Of a stretch of 64,000 nucleotides of DNA, positions 7,722 through 17,022 are shown one piece after another. This stretch comes from Algoriphagus sp. Y33 (GTDB lineage Bacteria > Bacteroidota > Bacteroidia > Cytophagales > Cyclobacteriaceae). The stretch lies in contig NZ_CP061947.1 of assembly GCF_014838715.1 (NCBI RefSeq), forward strand, positions 4,826,001 through 4,890,000, written 5' to 3'. Both the position numbers and the translations under genes were made by a program. Every line of letters starts with the position of its first letter. Position 1 is the stretch's first letter. The notes below the pieces were generated by a model. It made no database searches and was not told the DNA's origin. It was given only the letters and a program-made list of their open reading frames with translations.

Positions 7722-9020
7722 CTAAAACTCTTCCTTAAGGATTACCTTCTGGTTTTTATCGAAAAGTCTTAGAAAATCAATTTCACCTATACCTTCAAAA
7801 AAGTAGGCAACACCAACTATATCCCCCGCATCTTCAGAAAATGATTTTTGTAAAACCAATTTATCAGCCATGTGAACTTTCACTTCCTTATTTATTACAG
7901 AAACTTGCATTTCAGCCCATTCTGAAGAATCCACACCAAAACCTGACAAGTCAGCCTTTTTCCCCTCTATACTTTCCCCTGCCAAAAACACACCAATCTC
8001 AGAGGAGCATCCCGGAATCGAAACCGGGATCATTAAGGCACTATTCTGACAAATAATTACCAACTGGGAAAACTGACAGGTTCCACTACCCTCCGAATAG
8101 GTATTCCTAAAACGCGTTTCCAAAGAAAAAGAATCACTGGATAGCCCCCCAAAATCCTCCACATAATAAAACCGGGAAATTGGCAATTCCGGTTGTAAAC
8201 TGACGTTCTTGCTCAGAAGATCGCTTTCAGAAAGAGCTAATTTGCCATTTTTGATAACTACCTCTTTTTTGAAATAAATGGGGACTGGATCTTTTTCGAC
8301 AAGTGAAAGCCATCCATCTGTGGCTATTAAAAGGTCATGTTCCTGCATCACTTCTTCTCCCATGATCAGTTTTGCCCTAAAATAGCCCGGATAATAATAG
8401 ACGGAAGTAGCTTGATCTTGATTTTTGTCGATTTTAAACCTCTTGCTTGTGTCCCAGGATTGCTGAATAAAAAGAGAATCTGTGGACGCACTTGAAACAT
8501 CAAACTCAAATACTACCGAATTAGGAACCCCGGAAGTGACAGGCTGGCTACTAAAAGTAAATGTTGCCGGATCCACTGCCTGTTCAGGTTTCTTATCCAA
8601 AAAGTCCCATCCGACTAGGATCACTGTAATCAAAGCAGCAACAACTAATAAGGCGGAAATTTGCTTTGAAAGCCACTTCAACATCCCCTTTTTATGCAAC
8701 GGTGCATCTTCCGGCTTCCCGGGTTCAGGGATTTCTATTTCATCCTCCTCGTGAATTGAGTCATTAAAAGCTCTAAAGCTATCAAATCCAACAAATTTAG
8801 CCAATGCGTTTAAGGTGGTAATCTGGGGTTCGCTCTCATATTTCACCTTTCCCCAAAGTCTCCTTAGGGTACTTGTGCTCAGGTTTACTCCTGTTTTGGA
8901 AAAAATCTTCTCACTCAATAATTCGAAATCACTATTTTTCCAATGCTGGCTGTCACCCCAACCTAGATTTTCTTCAATCAGTGCTAAGCATTTTTTTAAA
9001 CTGGATGGATCAATTGGCAT
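7722..9020 (-). CDS. Putative membrane-bound regulator: helical N-domain, one span, ConA-like outer domain
   Basis: A 432-residue protein. Residues 1-75 form a helical domain containing FSKTGVNLSTSTLRRLWGKV and ITTLNALAKFVGFDSFRAFN, which looks like a DNA-binding region found at the N-terminus of many Cytophagales proteins. A single span lies near residues 115-135 (ISALLVVAALITVILVGWDF). The remainder would be periplasmic. Its last third (FSLETRFRNTY to IGEIDFLRLFD) has the strand pattern of ConA/LamG-like sandwiches seen in the next two genes. This suggests a one-component membrane sensor, but that function is inferred. It is divergent from the 9185 gene and lies 164 bp from it. Confidence 0.55.
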   Translation of the reverse strand: MPIDPSSLKKCLALIEENLGWGDSQHWKNSDFELLSEKIFSKTGVNLSTSTLRRLWGKVKYESEPQITTLNALAKFVGFDSFRAFNDSIHEEDEIEIPEPGKPEDAPLHKKGMLKWLSKQISALLVVAALITVILVGWDFLDKKPEQAVDPATFTFSSQPVTSGVPNSVVFEFDVSSASTDSLFIQQSWDTSKRFKIDKNQDQATSVYYYPGYFRAKLIMGEEVMQEHDLLIATDGWLSLVEKDPVPIYFKKEVVIKNGKLALSESDLLSKNVSLQPELPISRFYYVEDFGGLSSDSFSLETRFRNTYSEGSGTCQFSQLVIICQNSALMIPVSIPGCSSEIGVFLAGESIEGKKADLSGFGVDSSEWAEMQVSVINKEVKVHMADKLVLQKSFSEDAGDIVGVAYFFEGIGEIDFLRLFDKNQKVILKEEF

Positions 9021-9184
9021 TTGCTCTTTTCAATTTCTACAAAGAAAGATAACAGTTTGCTTTTTTGTCAACAGAAAAAAGTTCGTGAAAAGCCTTGAAC
9101 AGCTTTTGAACAGCCTTTGAGCCTTGGTTCAATGAGTGTGCTCTTAAATTGGCAACCATATTCTCGCTCCCTAAACCAACAAAA

Positions 9185-10576
9185 ATGAAAAAACTAATTC
9201 TACATAGCGCTGTACTTTTCCTTTTTTTCAATGCGTATAGTCAATCAATTCCGCTTAATCCCGAAAGTTGGAATTTCAAGCCGAATTCTGTTGAATTCAA
9301 AACTGAGAATGGGGTTGAAAAAATGCTTATTTCTCCTTCGTCAGGAAAAGTAATTGCCAAGAACATTGAGTTTAGCAATGGGACTATCGAGTTTGATTCA
9401 TTTGCCACCAAGGCACTCTCTTTTTTCTTCAGAATGAAAGATAAGGATGAAAATGAGTATTTCTACCTAAGAACTGCTAGGGCCGGAGATTCCACCGCCA
9501 TGGATGCTATTCAGTATGCCCCCTACATAGATGGCGTATTAATGTGGAATATTTATCCTCAATTTCAATCAAATGCCAATTTTAGTCTGGAGGGAAAGAA
9601 CCATTTCAAGTTTGTAGTCTCAGGTTCCAGAATGGAAATCTATATCAACAGTGAAACTCCAACTTTAGAAGTGGATCATCTGGAGGGAAATTTTGAGACA
9701 GGACTATTAGGCTTTGAGGGAGATACCGAAATCTCAAACTTGTCTATTGACACCGCTACTGTCACTGGATTAACTCCAAAATCCGGAATAGACCCAACAA
9801 CCAATAATCCAAGGTACATCCGGAAGTGGGCGATTAGTGAACCCATCCAAGTACCGGGAAAAATTGATTTTGATTACGGATTTCTACCCAGTCCGGCTAC
9901 TAAATGGGAAGTGATCAGTACGGAGCGGAGAGGCTTGGTAAATATCATACGCCAATTTGGAAATACAGAAGGAAACAGGCTTGTCTGGCTCAAAGTAAGA
10001 GTCGACTCGGAAACAGATCAAGAAAAGCGGGTTGACTTCGGCTTTTTGACAGGAGTTTGGGTTTTCCTCAATGGTCAAATTACTTATTTGGACAAGAATC
10101 TGGAAGGAAGACTGATGGCAAAAAATCCAGACGGTCGGATCTCTGTCGAGAATACCTCTTTTCAACTGTCTTTAAAAAAAGGCTCTAACGAGTTGTTGAT
10201 TGGTATTGCAAATCAATATTGGGGATCGGGTGCAATTGCCAGAATGGAAAATCTGGAAGGTATTACCATCTCTCCTGACCCTAGTTTCGACCATCGTATA
10301 GTCCAACTGTCAGCTGAGCGTTTGCAACTATTTGAAGGAAAATACCTCACAAATGATGGAATCGAACTTACCATCGCCAGCGATACTTACTCCTTAATTT
10401 TTAAAAGTCAGAATTATATAAACGCAACTGCCTATCCAAAATCTGACAGTCTTTTTTTTGTGAGAGATTTCGATGCTGAATTTCAGTTTCTCTTTGATAG
10501 CAATAAGGTAGTATCAGGGTTGGAGATTATTTTCAATGGAGAAAAATTTGCGACTTTGAAAAAGAAAAAGGATTAA
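9185..10576 (+). CDS. Secreted protein with ConA/LamG-like domain
   Basis: The 463-residue product begins with a signal peptide (MKKLILHSAVLFLFFNAYSQ, cleavage after about residue 20). The start at 9185 is chosen because the upstream ATG at 9149 would put 12 residues in front of this signal. Residues 30-200 resemble the sandwich of DUF1080/LamG proteins: IEFSNGTIEFDSFA, FFFRMKDKDENEYFYLRT, and FETGLLGFEGDTEISNLSID. The second half contains another beta-rich region with VWVFLNGQITYLD. No catalytic residues can be assigned. Export to the periplasm or outside is likely. It shares a domain type with the genes at 7722 and 10915. Confidence 0.6.
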   Translation: MKKLILHSAVLFLFFNAYSQSIPLNPESWNFKPNSVEFKTENGVEKMLISPSSGKVIAKNIEFSNGTIEFDSFATKALSFFFRMKDKDENEYFYLRTARAGDSTAMDAIQYAPYIDGVLMWNIYPQFQSNANFSLEGKNHFKFVVSGSRMEIYINSETPTLEVDHLEGNFETGLLGFEGDTEISNLSIDTATVTGLTPKSGIDPTTNNPRYIRKWAISEPIQVPGKIDFDYGFLPSPATKWEVISTERRGLVNIIRQFGNTEGNRLVWLKVRVDSETDQEKRVDFGFLTGVWVFLNGQITYLDKNLEGRLMAKNPDGRISVENTSFQLSLKKGSNELLIGIANQYWGSGAIARMENLEGITISPDPSFDHRIVQLSAERLQLFEGKYLTNDGIELTIASDTYSLIFKSQNYINATAYPKSDSLFFVRDFDAEFQFLFDSNKVVSGLEIIFNGEKFATLKKKKD

Positions 10577-10648
10577 CTCCGAATTCTAATGATAAATAAC
10601 TGGAAAATAATTTTAAGATAAATAGAGCATAATTCTAAATGGCCTATC

Positions 10649-10850
10649 CTGGGATGATTATCCATCAGGTGAGATTCTCCCGAAGGTCGAGACAGGTTAT
10701 GCCCTTTGAAAAACAAATTAATAAACACATGAAATCGAGCATGTCGAGAGCGACACATACTGGGATGATTATAAGCCATGCAAGATTCCATATGGCGACT
10801 GAAAAAAAATATAATCATATGAAATCAAGCATCACTCAAGCTTTACACAA
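10649..10850 (+). repeat. Two-copy degenerate direct repeat (period 111 bp)
   Basis: The gap 10577-10914 holds no convincing gene. CTGGGATGATTAT occurs exactly at 10649-10661 and 10760-10772. The stretch running up to ATGAAATCGAGCAT in the first copy recurs as ATGAAATCAAGCAT in the second. Each copy ends at an ATG context resembling the start of the gene at 10915 (ATGAAAAAC), so they may be relics of duplicated 5' regions. Confidence 0.55.
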
Positions 10851-10914
10851 GAGGATATTTAAAAACTCAGTAAACTCACTCGATTATTTCGCTAAAAACT
10901 AAAAATACAACCAC

Positions 10915-11538
10915 ATGAAAAACACCATAATTTCTTTTGTATTAGTGACGCTAGCTCAAGTTGCATTTGCACAAGAGTTTACACCAAACCTACACGATGT
11001 CAATCTCTGGTATGTCCAGAATAGAGCCGCATCAAAAACAACGACCAACGGCATAAAACTGAATGCTCAGGAAGGAGATGGAATGATGGTCTTAAAAAAC
11101 TTTGATTTTGAAAATGGAAGTATAGAGCTTGATGTCAAAGGGGAAGATAAACAGGGTGCAAGTTTTGTAGGCTTGGCTTTCAATATCCAAAGTGAGTATG
11201 AGTATGAAACACTTTACTTTAGACCTTTTAATTTTCAAAACGAAGCACGAAAGGCCCATGCTGTCCAGTATACTTATAATCCTGATTATACATGGGATGT
11301 GCTTCGGGAAAAATTCCCGGGTAAATACGAAAACTCTCTTGAACCTGCTCTGAATCCAAATGACTGGTTTCATGTACGTATCACTAAGCTCAACGGTAAG
11401 ATCAGCGTTTACGTAAACAACCAGCCCGACCCTTGTTTGGTAGTGTCAAGCCTCTCTAAAAATAATCATGGGATGATTGGACTTTGGGTAGGACATTTGT
11501 CGAAGGGAGAATTTAAAAATCTTAAAATCACGTTATAA
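10915..11538 (+). CDS. Secreted LamG/ConA-like domain protein
   Basis: A 207-residue protein with a signal peptide (MKNTIISFVLVTLAQVAFAQ) followed by one ConA/LamG-like domain. Visible family features are LKNFDFENGSIELDVKG, SFVGLAFNIQSEYEYETLYFRPF, DWFHVRITKLNGKISVYVNN and GMIGLWVGHLSKGEFKNL. This is the fold of DUF1080-type proteins, some of which are 3-keto-disaccharide hydrolases, but no active site can be identified, so binding may be its only role. It is probably a shorter paralogue of the 9185 product. Its stop lies two bases from the stop of recG on the opposite strand. Confidence 0.65.
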   Translation: MKNTIISFVLVTLAQVAFAQEFTPNLHDVNLWYVQNRAASKTTTNGIKLNAQEGDGMMVLKNFDFENGSIELDVKGEDKQGASFVGLAFNIQSEYEYETLYFRPFNFQNEARKAHAVQYTYNPDYTWDVLREKFPGKYENSLEPALNPNDWFHVRITKLNGKISVYVNNQPDPCLVVSSLSKNNHGMIGLWVGHLSKGEFKNLKITL

Positions 11539-11540
11539 TT

Positions 11541-13634
11541 TCAAGAAATTCTACTCCAATTCACCGCACTCTTCTTCTGCTGCTTTACTTGTCGAAGCAC
11601 AGGTGCATTTTCGGGCTGAGCCAATTCAGGATCTACAGCCAATAGTTGCTGCGCAGCATCTCTGGCCAAAGTCAATATCGGTGCATCCTTGCTCAGATCC
11701 GCAATCAGCAAATCGGTGATTCCGCTTTGCTGGGTTCCCATCAAATCCCCGGGGCCGCGTAATCTCAAATCCACATCGGCGATCTCAAAACCATCATTCG
11801 TCCGAACCATGGTTTCCAGTCTGACCCGGGAATCTTTAGAAAGCTCATATTTGCTCATCAGTATGCAATAACTCTGCTCAGCACCTCTACCTACTCTTCC
11901 CCGAAGCTGATGTAATTGGGACAACCCAAAACGCTCTGCGTTCTCAATGATCATTACCGAAGCATTGGGTACGTTCACACCCACCTCAATCACCGTGGTC
12001 GCCACCATGATTTTCGTCTCACCTTTCACGAAACGCTGCATTTCGTACTCCTTAGCGTCTGCCTTCATACTGCCATTTACTATGCTGATCGGATAGTTTG
12101 GAAATGCTCGGGAAATACTTTCGTAGCCATCCATGACATTTTTCAAATCCATTTTTTCGGATTCCTCGATCAGAGGATAGACGATGTAAACTTGCCTACC
12201 CTTTTTGATTTCCTCATTGATAAAGCCAAAAACCTTCAGTCGGTCTTTGTCATAGCGATGCACGGTCTGAATCGGCTTTCTACCTGCAGGCATTTCATCG
12301 ATTACCGACACATCCAAGTCTCCGTATAGCGTCATCGCCAGCGTCCGTGGAATAGGTGTAGCCGTCATGACCAGCACATGGGGGATAAATTCTTCATTCT
12401 TTGCCCAAAGTTTGGCCCGCTGAGCCACGCCAAAACGGTGCTGCTCATCCACGATGGCCAGTGCTAAGTTTTGAAACTGTACTATATCTTCCAAAAGCGC
12501 ATGCGTGCCGATCAGAATCTTGAGTTCACCGGAAAGCAACTCTTCGTGAATTACTTTACGGGCCGATTTCTTGGTTGATCCTGTCAGCAAGGCAATTTTC
12601 AACCCCATCATATCAGCAAATTCTTTCAACCCTGAATAATGCTGCGTAGCCAAAATCTCAGTAGGCGCCATCAGGCAAGCCTGTGCACCGGAACTGATCG
12701 CTATCAATGTGCAGATAAATGCCACCATGGTTTTGCCACTTCCCACATCGCCCTGGATCAGGCGGTTCATCTGTTTACCAGACTTCAAATCCCCATAAGC
12801 CTCCCGAATTACCCGCTTCTGGGCATTGGTGAGTTCGAAGGGAATATGATTGGTATAAAATTCCGTCAGCAATTCGGTATTATTCAATACCTGCCCGCGG
12901 TACTTCTCTGTTCTAGCTACTTTTAGCATGAGCAGACGAAGCTGTAAATAGAAAAACTCTTCAAACTTCAAACGCTTTCTAGCACGCTGCAGAAGAGTGG
13001 GCTCTGTGGGAAAATGAATCTGCCGTATCGCTTCCTTTTTTCCTATCAGCTGATATTGCTCCAAAATCCCGCCAGACATGGTCTCTTGGATGTGCGGAAA
13101 ACACACCTGAACCAATTGTTCCATGATTTTGGAAATCCCCTTGGAATCTAAAAATCTTGCTCTTAGCTTTTCAGTAGTGGAATAAATAGGTTGAAAATTG
13201 TTTCTTTTTTCATTGGCTGTAGTCAAGGGCTCCATTTCAGGATGTGCTATACTCCACTTTCTGCCAAACTGGGCAGGTTTTCCCAAGAAAACATACGCTG
13301 CACCCCCCACGATATTTTTTTGCACCCACGCGATTCCCTTGAACCAAGTCATTTCCATCTCTCCAGTTTCATCAGCCACATGGGCAACCAGACGTTTTTT
13401 ATTGCCCATTCCCACCAATTCTACCTTTCGGATTTTGGCAATCACCTGCACAGATTCCATATCCGAGTGAAGCTCCCTGATCTTAAAAAATTTTGTGCGG
13501 TCTTCATAGCGAAACGGATAATGCTGTAGCAATTCCCCGAAGGTGAAAATATTCAACTCCTTGTTGATCAGAGCGGCACGCTGAGGACCTACTCCTTTGA
13601 GAAATTCTATCTTGGTATCAAAAAAACCGGACAA
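11541..13634 (-). CDS. recG: ATP-dependent DNA helicase RecG
   Basis: Double-strand DNA translocase that reverses stalled forks and processes branched intermediates. The motif series is complete: wedge domain, Walker A in IQGDVGSGKTMVA, AIVDEQHRFG (DEQH box), VMTATPIPRTLAMTLYGDLD, and TTVIEVGVNVPNASVM with HQLRGRVGRG. No ATG fits. A TTG at 13634 starts SGFFDTKIEFLKGVGPQRA, where RecG proteins normally begin, giving 697 residues. A further TTG at 13688 would add 18 residues and cannot be excluded. The gene lies 85 bp downstream of the NahK-like kinase on the same strand. Confidence 0.93.
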   Translation of the reverse strand: MSGFFDTKIEFLKGVGPQRAALINKELNIFTFGELLQHYPFRYEDRTKFFKIRELHSDMESVQVIAKIRKVELVGMGNKKRLVAHVADETGEMEMTWFKGIAWVQKNIVGGAAYVFLGKPAQFGRKWSIAHPEMEPLTTANEKRNNFQPIYSTTEKLRARFLDSKGISKIMEQLVQVCFPHIQETMSGGILEQYQLIGKKEAIRQIHFPTEPTLLQRARKRLKFEEFFYLQLRLLMLKVARTEKYRGQVLNNTELLTEFYTNHIPFELTNAQKRVIREAYGDLKSGKQMNRLIQGDVGSGKTMVAFICTLIAISSGAQACLMAPTEILATQHYSGLKEFADMMGLKIALLTGSTKKSARKVIHEELLSGELKILIGTHALLEDIVQFQNLALAIVDEQHRFGVAQRAKLWAKNEEFIPHVLVMTATPIPRTLAMTLYGDLDVSVIDEMPAGRKPIQTVHRYDKDRLKVFGFINEEIKKGRQVYIVYPLIEESEKMDLKNVMDGYESISRAFPNYPISIVNGSMKADAKEYEMQRFVKGETKIMVATTVIEVGVNVPNASVMIIENAERFGLSQLHQLRGRVGRGAEQSYCILMSKYELSKDSRVRLETMVRTNDGFEIADVDLRLRGPGDLMGTQQSGITDLLIADLSKDAPILTLARDAAQQLLAVDPELAQPENAPVLRQVKQQKKSAVNWSRIS

Positions 13635-13719
13635 GGAAATTTGTTTTTTGGGATAAGACAAATTAAACCCACTTAGCGCAATTGCCAATAAAAATGACTG
13701 GAATTGTCTGAAATCAATT

Positions 13720-14784
13720 TTAAGATTGGGTGATCGACTTCCAGATTTTCTCCAATTCAGCCTTATTTGCCTGAAGGCTTTGAAGCAAAATCATCTGGTT
13801 TTTTGCTCTGTGAAAATTCTGCCCGGGATAATTCACTTTGTAGTAAATATTGCCCTGCAAATGATCTGTCAAAAACCGAAGTCCCATAATACAAGTCATC
13901 ACTTCTCCCGCCAAGAGCAGGGACATTGTTTCTTCCTCTGAGCACAGGGATTTTACTCCTTCCCAATAGCCTTTAAGCAGTTGTTCGAATACAGGGATTT
14001 CAACTTTTATAGCATCCCAATTTCCGCTGATCTCTGACTCAGAGCATGCAATGGTACGCACCATATCTCCGAAATCATACATCAGATATCCACTCATCAG
14101 CGTATCCAAATCCACCAAGGCCTCGACTTTCTGAAGATCATGGGAAAAAATCAGATTGTTGATTTTGGTATCATTATGCGTCAATCGGTTCGGTAAGACT
14201 TCCTGATAATCTTTATATTCAGCAATCAGCTCATGCTGTCCTAAGTAGAAAGCCAATAGTCCCTGCTCTTCGGCAGATAGATTTCCTCGTTCACTTGCGA
14301 CTTCCTTAAGCTTTGCAAAGCGTAGATCCAGCCGGTGAAAATCCGGAATACATTCCTGCAGTTGCTTTGTATCCACCACTTTTCCCCATTCTGCAAACAT
14401 CCCGTAAGCCTTTGCCGCCAAATAGGCCTGATCTAAGGAGGTTATTTCTTGGATGGTTTGTCCGGATATGAATTTAAACAAGCGGAATAACTTTCCATTC
14501 CATCCTGTAATTAGTTTTTCATCTGAATTTAGTAAGGGCAGAGGCAACTGGAAAGGCAATAGCTTTTCGTCAAGCTGTGTCTTTACCAATCGCTGATTGG
14601 TAGAAATCCGTTCCGGAAATTGGAAAACTGCATTGTTAAACTCCTGTAAGATGTATTTTGAATCCCCCGATTCGACCAGGTAAGTACCGTGAATGAGGCC
14701 TGCCCCAAAAGGATGAAATGTAAAATCTTCAAAAGAATTGAAAGAATATGCAGCAAGAATACCGGCTATGTTTTCTTTTACCAT
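13720..14784 (-). CDS. APH-fold sugar kinase, N-acetylhexosamine 1-kinase-like
   Basis: A 354-residue member of the aminoglycoside phosphotransferase fold. The catalytic loop is RLTHNDTKINNLIF and the metal-binding motif is EALVDLDTLMSGYLMYDFGDMVRT. The HNDTK...N and DLDT...YDFGD combination is typical of the NahK type, which phosphorylates N-acetylhexosamines at C1. N-terminal FGAGLIHGTYLVESG is the nucleotide-binding strand-loop. Substrate is inferred, and other anomeric sugars are possible. A sugar-phosphate nucleotidyltransferase that could use its product is at 1237-2142, and a Na+/solute symporter is divergently encoded at 15247. Confidence 0.75.
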   Translation of the reverse strand: MVKENIAGILAAYSFNSFEDFTFHPFGAGLIHGTYLVESGDSKYILQEFNNAVFQFPERISTNQRLVKTQLDEKLLPFQLPLPLLNSDEKLITGWNGKLFRLFKFISGQTIQEITSLDQAYLAAKAYGMFAEWGKVVDTKQLQECIPDFHRLDLRFAKLKEVASERGNLSAEEQGLLAFYLGQHELIAEYKDYQEVLPNRLTHNDTKINNLIFSHDLQKVEALVDLDTLMSGYLMYDFGDMVRTIACSESEISGNWDAIKVEIPVFEQLLKGYWEGVKSLCSEEETMSLLLAGEVMTCIMGLRFLTDHLQGNIYYKVNYPGQNFHRAKNQMILLQSLQANKAELEKIWKSITQS

Positions 14785-15246
14785 ACTCCAAAGCTATAGG
14801 ATAGCTTACAAATCAGAATTATCAGCACAAAAAAAATCTTCCTATTGATCATCCTTAAAATAATTCAATCTTCGCCCATCATTCAACTAATCCAGTAAAA
14901 CTGCCATTAATGCCGGTATCAAAGCAATTCAATCCATCATCCTAACTCGCCGAAGTTTTAAGAATACAGGGGAGATCGGGCTTTGATCCTCTGGCTATTC
15001 ATCTAAAATGACTGATATCAGCAAAAAGTAAATGCTGAATCCACCGTGAAACCGATCCATTTAGCCAAAAGGCTGATCTTTTTATTCCTTTTTATTTTGG
15101 ATTTGATCAAATTAGGCAAAAATCTGAGTAAACTTCTGCATCAGACTTTTTCCATTTGACAGAAAATAAATACATTAGCGAAATTTATTATTTAAGTAGA
15201 AGGTATTTTATAAAAAAAATTAAAGAATATATTAATCCCGTATATT
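14785..15246. other. 462-bp divergent intergenic region
   Basis: AT-rich DNA between the kinase and the symporter. No coding region, clear hairpin or well-spaced TTTG/TAnnTTTG pair was found. A TTTG at 15155-15158 lies near the symporter, but its spacing to the next TA-rich box is wrong. Confidence 0.5.
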
Positions 15247-17022
15247 ATGAATGTAACCTCTATTGATTGGGCGATCATTGCCGCTTTCTTTGTTATTTCC
15301 CTATTGATAGGAATTTATACATCGAAAAAAGCCGGATCTTCTGCCAAGGAATTTTTCCTTTCGGGTAGGAATATGCCATGGTGGTTACTGGGTGTATCTA
15401 TGGTGGCGACTACCTTCTCTGCCGATACTCCAAACCTAGTGACGGACATCGTGAGGAAAAACGGTGTCGCCGGCAACTGGGCATGGTGGGCGTTTTTGCT
15501 TACAGGCATGCTGACCGTATTTGTCTATGCCAAACTATGGAGAAGGTCTGAGGTTACCACTGATTTGGAATTCTATGAATTAAGATACTCAGGCAAGGGA
15601 GCCGCCTTCTTAAGGGCATTCCGGGCACTTTACCTTGGTGTATTCTTTAATGTGGTGATTATGGCGACAGTTTCGCTCGCAGCCATCAAAATCGGCGGGG
15701 TAATGCTGGGACTGAGCCCTATTCAGACGTTACTGATTGCTTCTATTGTCACCGTGGTCTATAGCTCATTAGGTGGTTTGAAAGGCGTTTTATTGACTGA
15801 CTTCTTTCAGTTTTTTATTGCGATGATCGGCTCGTTTGGGGCTGCATATTACATCTTAGATTTGCCTGAGATCGGAAGTTTGAATAATCTCCTGACGCAC
15901 GAGAATGTGGCGGGAAAGCTGGACTTTCTCCCTGATTTCTCTGATCCCAATGCTTACATCCCGCTTTTCCTGATGCCTATCGCTATACAGTGGTGGGCCA
16001 CTTGGTATCCGGGTGCGGAGCCTGGAGGTGGAGGATACATAGCCCAGCGAATGCTTTCTGCAAAAGATGAAAAGAATGCCATCGGCGCAACCTTATTTTT
16101 CAACATCGCACATTATGCTATGCGTCCATGGCCATGGATCCTGATTGCACTTTCGTCCCTGATTATTTTCCCTAATATTTCGGATTTGCAAACTGCATTT
16201 CCAAACATCCCCGTGGATAAGCTGGGAGATGATTTGGCATACTCGGCCATGCTGACCTATCTACCGACAGGATTGATTGGTATAGTACTAGCCTCGTTGA
16301 TAGCGGCGGTGATGTCTACGCTTTCTACGCATCTAAACTGGGGATCATCTTATATAGTAAATGATTTCTACCTGAGATTTCTGAAGCCGGAAGCTTCAGA
16401 CAAAGAACTGGTAGCAATGGGAAGAATCTCCACGGTGGTCTTGATGATCCTATCCGCAATCTTGGCACTGGCGCTTTCCAGTGCCTTGGATGCCTTCAAC
16501 ATCCTCCTGCAAATCGGTGCCGGAACAGGTCTGATTTTTATTCTAAGATGGTTCTGGTGGAGAATCAACGCCTATACTGAAATTTCCGCCATGGCAATTT
16601 CATTTGTAGTGGCCATTTTCTTCGAAGTGATCAATCCGAAGGTAAACTGGATCATGATTCCCGAAAACCAAGCATACCTGAAGCTAATCTATAGTGTCAG
16701 CATCACTACGATTGGTTGGTTAATCGTTACGTTCATGACTGCTCCGGAAAAGGATGAAGTATTGCTTTCTTTCTACAGAAAAGTAACTCCTGCCGCTTTT
16801 GGTTGGAAAAAAGTACTCGATAGATACCCTGCCGAAAAGCAGGTAATCGGCCAACTGCCAAAGGAAATCGGCCTGATGATGATCGGGTCTGTAATGGTGT
16901 ATTCGGCTTTATTCTCCACAGGATTCTTCATCTATGGAAATATGATGGCAGGATTTATTGCGGGCGCCATCGCCCTGATCGGAGGAATAATTATTATACG
17001 CTCTTGGAAAAAGCTGAGTTAG
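15247..17022 (+). CDS. Sodium:solute symporter (SSS/SGLT family)
   Basis: Inner-membrane Na+-coupled importer of 591 residues with about 14-15 predicted spans. It begins SIDWAIIAAFFVISLLIGIYTSKKAGSS in family style. It has AKEFFLSGRNMPWWLLGVSM, VATTFSADTPN, VYSSLGGLKGVLLTDFFQF (the SSS signature region) and AAVMSTLSTHLNWGSSYIVND. The sub-branch with GRNMPWW and FSADTP is common in Bacteroidota next to sugar genes. The adjacent divergent hexosamine-kinase-like gene makes an amino sugar or related sugar a reasonable substrate, but this is inference. Its stop overlaps the gldD stop by 4 bp on the opposite strand. Confidence 0.88.
   Translation: MNVTSIDWAIIAAFFVISLLIGIYTSKKAGSSAKEFFLSGRNMPWWLLGVSMVATTFSADTPNLVTDIVRKNGVAGNWAWWAFLLTGMLTVFVYAKLWRRSEVTTDLEFYELRYSGKGAAFLRAFRALYLGVFFNVVIMATVSLAAIKIGGVMLGLSPIQTLLIASIVTVVYSSLGGLKGVLLTDFFQFFIAMIGSFGAAYYILDLPEIGSLNNLLTHENVAGKLDFLPDFSDPNAYIPLFLMPIAIQWWATWYPGAEPGGGGYIAQRMLSAKDEKNAIGATLFFNIAHYAMRPWPWILIALSSLIIFPNISDLQTAFPNIPVDKLGDDLAYSAMLTYLPTGLIGIVLASLIAAVMSTLSTHLNWGSSYIVNDFYLRFLKPEASDKELVAMGRISTVVLMILSAILALALSSALDAFNILLQIGAGTGLIFILRWFWWRINAYTEISAMAISFVVAIFFEVINPKVNWIMIPENQAYLKLIYSVSITTIGWLIVTFMTAPEKDEVLLSFYRKVTPAAFGWKKVLDRYPAEKQVIGQLPKEIGLMMIGSVMVYSALFSTGFFIYGNMMAGFIAGAIALIGGIIIIRSWKKLS

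Noticed and set aside
10639..10902. 87-residue reading frame between the two LamG genes
   Set aside because: It is produced by the two-copy direct repeat. No signal peptide, family resemblance or promoter supports it.
11541..13688. Longer recG form starting at TTG 13688
   Set aside because: It adds 18 residues before SGFFDTKIEFLKGVG that are not expected in RecG. It cannot be fully excluded because no ATG is available.
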